From Bifidobacterium sp. ESL0728 (lineage in GTDB: Bacteria > Actinomycetota > Actinomycetes > Actinomycetales > Bifidobacteriaceae): a stretch of DNA of 64,000 nt. The notes below the pieces were generated by a model. That model was not told the origin of the DNA. It did not search any database and saw only the letters and a list, made by a program, of their open reading frames with translations. Shown one piece after another: positions 60,373-64,000 of this stretch. Within the stretch, counting starts at the first letter, position 1; each line of letters opens with the position of its first letter. Location: the NCBI RefSeq assembly GCF_029392015.1, contig NZ_CP113925.1:930001-994000 (forward strand), given 5' to 3'. The translations under genes were made by a program, and so were the position numbers.

Positions 60373-61488
60373 ATGACAGGAAAATTATCTAAACGACAGG
60401 TTGCCGCAAATCGACAGGGAAAATCAGCTGCAAAACCCAAGTCGTTGGTTCCGCGTGTCCTGCTGGCCGGCGCTGCGCTGGCCTGTGCGGGGGCATGGGC
60501 TTTGGCCCCGCATTCGCGTGTGGAACGTGAACGGAAGAACGTTAAGAAGATGCCCGACGTTTTCTATGCCCATCGCGGCCTGCACGACGCAGGTTCGGGA
60601 CTGACGAAACAATACCGGGGAACCGACGGCGATTATATCGAACTCGCGCGTCGCATGGCCCGCAAAGCCGGCTATGGCACGGGCCCGGAAAACGATGAAC
60701 GGCCCATCGCTCCCGAAAATTCGCTTGCCGCTTTCGCCGCCGCCTGCGAGGCCGGCTATGGCATCGAACTTGATCTCCAGCTCACCGCCGACAACAAGGT
60801 TGTGGTGGTCCATGACCCGGATTTGCTGCGCGTGGCCGGTTGCCCGCAGCGGATTGCCGACCTCACGTACGACCAATTGCGCCATATCCCGCTGTTCCCG
60901 AACCCCAGCGTATACGGCGACGCCGAGGCCGAAGCGCTTTCAGAGGTGGAGCTGGAAGCGGAGAAAATCATGCCGCTGCCTCAGCAAAGCCAGTACCAGC
61001 ATGTCCCGCTGTTTTCCGACGTGCTGAAAGTCGTCGCCGGGCGCGTGCCGATCATCGTCGAATACAAGTTCGAGGGCCATACGTGGGGCCCGCGCGAGCG
61101 GCTGTTGATGGAAAGCGGGGACAAACTGCTGCGTGCCTACGACGGCCTATATGTGGTGGAGTCGTTCAATCCGCTGGCGATGCGCTGGTATCGCAACAAT
61201 CGTCCGGAAGTGTTGCGCGGGCAGCTTGCCGTTTCGGCGCCCTTCTCGGGAAAGTCGCTTGACGGCTTCGTGGCCTGGATTGCCGGCAAACTCGGTTTCA
61301 ACTGGATTTCACGGCCTGATTTCGTGGCTTATGACTGGCATGGCGGGCATTCGCCGCAAGTCCGCGCCGCGCGTGGATTGGGTGCCATACCGGTGGCTTG
61401 GACCCCGCGCAGTGCCGAGGAACTTGCCCGATGCCGCAAGGATTTCGACCGTTTCATCTTCGAAGCGTTTGTGCCGAGTGAAGGCTGA
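60373..61488 (+). CDS. Membrane-anchored glycerophosphodiester phosphodiesterase-family protein
   Basis: About 371 residues from ATG 60373; the ATG at 60337 is an alternative lacking a ribosome site. A single helix near the N-terminus (SLVPRVLLAGAALACAGAWA) anchors the enzyme, with the catalytic domain probably outside or membrane-facing. The GDPD barrel shows FYAHRGLHD (first His), PENSLAAFAAAC, and GIELDLQLTADNKVVVVHDP with the metal Glu, Asp and second His. It hydrolyses glycerophosphodiesters, possibly from lipid or teichoic acid turnover. A Lys/Arg-rich pre-helix stretch favours an N-in orientation. Confidence 0.88.
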   Translation: MTGKLSKRQVAANRQGKSAAKPKSLVPRVLLAGAALACAGAWALAPHSRVERERKNVKKMPDVFYAHRGLHDAGSGLTKQYRGTDGDYIELARRMARKAGYGTGPENDERPIAPENSLAAFAAACEAGYGIELDLQLTADNKVVVVHDPDLLRVAGCPQRIADLTYDQLRHIPLFPNPSVYGDAEAEALSEVELEAEKIMPLPQQSQYQHVPLFSDVLKVVAGRVPIIVEYKFEGHTWGPRERLLMESGDKLLRAYDGLYVVESFNPLAMRWYRNNRPEVLRGQLAVSAPFSGKSLDGFVAWIAGKLGFNWISRPDFVAYDWHGGHSPQVRAARGLGAIPVAWTPRSAEELARCRKDFDRFIFEAFVPSEG

Positions 61489-61700
61489 GGGTTTTCAGGT
61501 GTGTTGATATTCCAAAGTGCCAGGCACAAGTATCAAAGTGCTAAAGCATCAGAGTATCGGAATGCTGCCTTGTTGACGTGCTGATTTTTGTTGGCTTGCC
61601 AGTGCGTCAAGTTACGGTATCGACGATAACGGAAACCGTCCGCTTCGTTATTGTGACAAATGTTGCCTATGTCTGACAAAATTGGCAACATTGGAAAACA

Positions 61701-61738
61701 ATAGGGCATCCGACGTTTTGATTCGTCGGATGCCCTAT
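61701..61738 (-). terminator. Terminator of the amino-acid permease gene
   Basis: ATAGGGCATCCGACG (61701-61715) and CGTCGGATGCCCTAT (61724-61738) pair perfectly over 15 bp with an 8-base loop. On the minus strand, TGTTTTCC follows the stem. It is 30 bases beyond the permease stop. A second weak stem (61659-61692) may end the GDPD transcript. Confidence 0.85.
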
Positions 61739-61768
61739 CTGCTAGATGGAACGCCTAGAAGCCTTGGC

Positions 61769-63319
61769 TTAGGCCTCTGCTCCTTGGTGCTCCTTGGACA
61801 GGTCGGAAGGGGAGACGTCCACTTCGTCCAGCGGAATGATGTGGGTGTGGTTCTTGATCTTGTAACCGAAATAGAGGATGAGCACCAGCGGCAGGCCGAT
61901 GTAGGTGATACCGATCTGCTGCCAATCCCAATGGATGAACGCGTCAATGTTCTGCCCGCCGATGACGATGATGCACAGGATAAGCGCGAGGATTGGGCCC
62001 AGCGGGAAGAGCTTGGCATGGTACTTGAGTTCCGAGACCTTGTGGCCCTGACGGATGAAGGCGCGGCGGAAGCGGAAGTGGCTGATGGCGATGCCGACCC
62101 AGGCGATGAAACCGGTCAGGCCGGAAGCGGCGACCAGCCACATGTAGATTTTCTCGCCGAAAATGGAGGAACCGAATGTGGCCAGGGAGATGATGGTGGT
62201 CACGATCAGCGAGGCCATCGGAATGCCATGTTTGGTGGTCCGTCCGAAAATCTTCGGGGCGTAGCCTTCCTCCGCCAGCGAGTAGAGCATGCGGGTGGAG
62301 GCGTACATGCCGGAGTTGGCCGAAGACAGCACCGCTGTGAGCACGATGACGTTCATGACGCTGGCCGCGGCCGCGAGACCGGCCCTCTTGAACACCAGCG
62401 TGAACGGGGACATGGCGATATCGCCGTTGGCCGCCGAAAGCAGGTTCGGGCTGGTGTAGGGGATGATCGCCGCGATGACGAAGATGGAGAGCATGTAGAA
62501 GATCAGCAGGCGCCAGAAGACGCTGCGGATGGCCTTCGGTACCGCGTGTTCCGGATCCTCGGATTCACCGGCGGTCACGCCGATGAGCTCGGTGCCTTGG
62601 AAGGAGAAGCCTGCGATGAGGAAGACACTCAGGATCGCAGGGAAGCCGCCGACGAACGGGGCGTCCTTATAGGTGAAATTGCTGAAGCCGACCGCCGGAT
62701 GGAACATGATGCCGAAGATCATGCAGAAGCCGAGGATCAGGAAGATGATGACGGTGACCACTTTGATCAGCGAAAGCCAGTATTCCGTCTCGCCGAATGC
62801 CGAGACCGTCAGTGCGTTGATCAGGAAGATGACCGCCAGCACCAGCATGCTCCAGACCCAGCCGGGGGTATGCGGCAGCCAGTATTGGATGAGCAGCGCG
62901 GCGGTGGAGATGTCGACGGCGACGGTGATGGCCCAATTGAACCAATAGTTCCAGCCCATCGCGAAGCCGAGCGCCGGATCGACGTATTTGGCGTTGTAGG
63001 TGGCGAAGGAGCCCGAAACCGGCTGGTTGGTGGCCAGCTCGCCGAGGCTTGTCATCAAAAAGTAGACCATGATGCCCATGGCGATGTAAGCGACGAGCCC
63101 GCCGCCGGGGCCGGCCTTGGAGATGGTGGAGCCCGAGGTCATGAACAGACCTGTGCCGATGCATCCGCCAAGGGCGATCATCGAGACGTGACGCGTCTTC
63201 AAGTTGCGCTGCACCCCGTTGGATTTGGTGGGGATGGGGTGGATGGATGCTTCTTTGATTCCTGCGGGCCGGTCCGAAGGCGCGGTACCCGTATTGCTAT
63301 GCCCGGTTTTCGCCGACAT
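61769..63319 (-). CDS. APC-family amino-acid permease
   Basis: Cytoplasmic-membrane proton symporter of 516 residues with 12 predicted helices. The amino-acid transporter signature begins LKTRHVSMIALGGCIGTGLF, followed by SGSTISKAGPGGGLVAYIAM and GWNYWFNWAITVAVDISTAA; GFSFQGTELIGVTAGESEDP is the AAT/LysP region. This subgroup moves basic or aromatic amino acids (LysP, AroP, GabP-like). The specific substrate is not readable. The first 35 residues are hydrophilic. ATG 63319 has AGAGAGGA upstream. A strong terminator follows. Confidence 0.93.
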   Translation of the reverse strand: MSAKTGHSNTGTAPSDRPAGIKEASIHPIPTKSNGVQRNLKTRHVSMIALGGCIGTGLFMTSGSTISKAGPGGGLVAYIAMGIMVYFLMTSLGELATNQPVSGSFATYNAKYVDPALGFAMGWNYWFNWAITVAVDISTAALLIQYWLPHTPGWVWSMLVLAVIFLINALTVSAFGETEYWLSLIKVVTVIIFLILGFCMIFGIMFHPAVGFSNFTYKDAPFVGGFPAILSVFLIAGFSFQGTELIGVTAGESEDPEHAVPKAIRSVFWRLLIFYMLSIFVIAAIIPYTSPNLLSAANGDIAMSPFTLVFKRAGLAAAASVMNVIVLTAVLSSANSGMYASTRMLYSLAEEGYAPKIFGRTTKHGIPMASLIVTTIISLATFGSSIFGEKIYMWLVAASGLTGFIAWVGIAISHFRFRRAFIRQGHKVSELKYHAKLFPLGPILALILCIIVIGGQNIDAFIHWDWQQIGITYIGLPLVLILYFGYKIKNHTHIIPLDEVDVSPSDLSKEHQGAEA

Positions 63320-63723
63320 ATTTCCTCTCTCTATTGAGGAAGAAGTCCGATGAAGTGGACTCTACGTAACAATGCGGTTCCATGTGATCGGCTACGCATC
63401 ATCGCGAGATACCACCAATGCAATTCATCGACAGCTCTCCACGGCCCTGACTTCCGGACCGTGACAGTCCCGGATTTGTTCGATCCGGACCCAACCTCTG
63501 GCGTATACCATCGCCAGCTGTTTCGGCTGAATCCCCTTTTGCCGGCACTCATGGACGCGGTATCGTCTTATGCCGGTTACTGATGGATTCAGCGACCTCT
63601 TCTACGATTAATGAATAGGTGAAACTATAGGAGATTTTCAGGACAAATGATGAGTATTGTCCACCGATAGCCACCATGATGCCGTATTCGGTTCATTGAT
63701 TTGTTTCCTCGTTGATCGGCTGG
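63320..63723. other. Intergenic region, permease/serpin, 404 bases
   Basis: Lies upstream of the permease and downstream of the serpin, both minus strand. It holds the permease promoter, but I could not assign boxes. A small open frame on + (63350-63583) has no family resemblance and I leave it out. No hairpin strong enough for the serpin terminator was found. Confidence 0.5.
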
Positions 63724-64000
63724 TTACAGATTTCGTACGATTCCGATGAACAGTGGGACTCCGTCAGGCGTGTCGTATTCATAGAGGAACGGATGGTCAA
63801 CAATGAATGGTTCAGATTTGTCTATTCCTGGATTTGGCGCGGTGGTCTTATCGATTTTGGTGTATGCGGCAGCTTTGACGCCGGTTTCGCTCACGTCAAT
63901 GCTGGTGCCTTGGATGATTTGACCGATGTAGAGGGGCTCTTGGTTGTTGGTCATTTTGGAAAAATTCGCGCGTGATGGGTTGAAAGCGGAACGAATGCCG
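63724..64000 (-). CDS. Serpin (serine protease inhibitor), C-terminal part only
   Basis: The minus-strand frame stays open to the right edge of the window, so the gene begins outside it. The 92 visible residues carry the serpin C-terminal core: GIRSAFNPSRANFSKM, LYIGQIIQGTSIDVSETG, then the hinge GVKAAAYT and the end FIVDHPFLYEYDTPDGVPL followed by FIGIVRNL, matching the FxxDHPFxF...GxxLFxGxVxNP signature. The hinge has the small-residue run AAA needed for loop insertion, so it is likely inhibitory. Counting about 16 residues from the hinge Glu, the scissile region falls near Thr-Thr-Ala. Bifidobacterial serpins are secreted and act on elastase-like host proteases; location here is inference. 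Confidence 0.9.
   Translation of the reverse strand, partial: GIRSAFNPSRANFSKMTNNQEPLYIGQIIQGTSIDVSETGVKAAAYTKIDKTTAPNPGIDKSEPFIVDHPFLYEYDTPDGVPLFIGIVRNL

Noticed and set aside
61682..63337. Long plus-strand frame (551 codons) opposite the amino-acid permease
   Set aside because: Sequence is dominated by Asp, Gly, Glu and His, the usual product of reading the antisense of a membrane protein gene; the minus strand has clear APC motifs.
63350..63583. Small plus-strand gene between permease and serpin
   Set aside because: No ribosome site and no family resemblance; it overlaps the probable permease promoter region.

Overview
The window is a 64 kb chromosomal segment of an actinobacterium, most probably a Bifidobacterium. 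The main reasons are the order trigger factor, ClC channel, clpP1, clpP2, clpX, an oligo-1,6-glucosidase-type GH13 enzyme, a PdxY-type kinase, a succinate dehydrogenase/fumarate reductase pair without visible membrane anchors, and the C-terminus of a bacterial serpin at the right edge. Genes are densely packed, often with ATGA or TGATG overlaps. I see no insertion sequence, prophage, integrase or CRISPR array. Species cannot be fixed from the sequence alone.

Layout. 1-3.9 kb: peptide-type ABC importer (two permeases, two ATPases). 4.0-7.1 kb: divergent D-2-hydroxyacid dehydrogenase and alpha-glucosidase. 7.2-8.1 kb: antitoxin/PIN-toxin pair. 8.3-13.0 kb: nicotinamidase, RecQ, an ASCH protein and RNase D. 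13.1-19.1 kb: proteostasis block (tig, ClC, clpP1, clpP2, clpX). 19.3 kb: tRNA-Arg(ACG). 19.8-25.4 kb: ABC ATPase, two permeases, histidine kinase and response regulator in one overlapping operon, resembling lantibiotic-immunity/bacitracin-type detoxification modules. 25.7-30.0 kb: a GT1 glycosyltransferase and a second ABC-2 type transporter. 30.3-37.9 kb: anchored surface protein, LOG-family hydrolase, O-methyltransferase, SdhB, SdhA and an MGMT-like protein. 38.2-41.9 kb: dprA, comM and yraN. 42.7-45.2 kb: pdxY and metY. 45.4-53.7 kb: MacB/FtsX-type transporter facing a response regulator and a double-length histidine kinase. 54.0-61.5 kb: proline iminopeptidase, a split LacL/LacM beta-galactosidase, proC, an S51 peptidase and a GDPD protein. 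61.8-64.0 kb: amino-acid permease and partial serpin.

Two patterns run through the window. First, many otherwise conserved proteins (RecQ, ClpX, both two-component pairs, SdhA, SdhB, DprA, the LOG protein, an ABC ATPase) carry long Asn/Asp/Ser/Gly/Pro-rich low-complexity inserts or tails, some inside normally compact domains. Second, at least five intergenic spaces hold short tandem arrays, four of them built from palindromic units. The items most worth follow-up are the histidine kinase whose C-terminal half is a degenerate second kinase module lacking the phospho-acceptor histidine, the exact-period 4 x 51 bp array beside it, the covarying palindrome array at 38.1 kb, the two-gene beta-galactosidase, and a tiny coupled reading frame made by a duplicated stop/Shine-Dalgarno/start junction at 20.9-21.0 kb.
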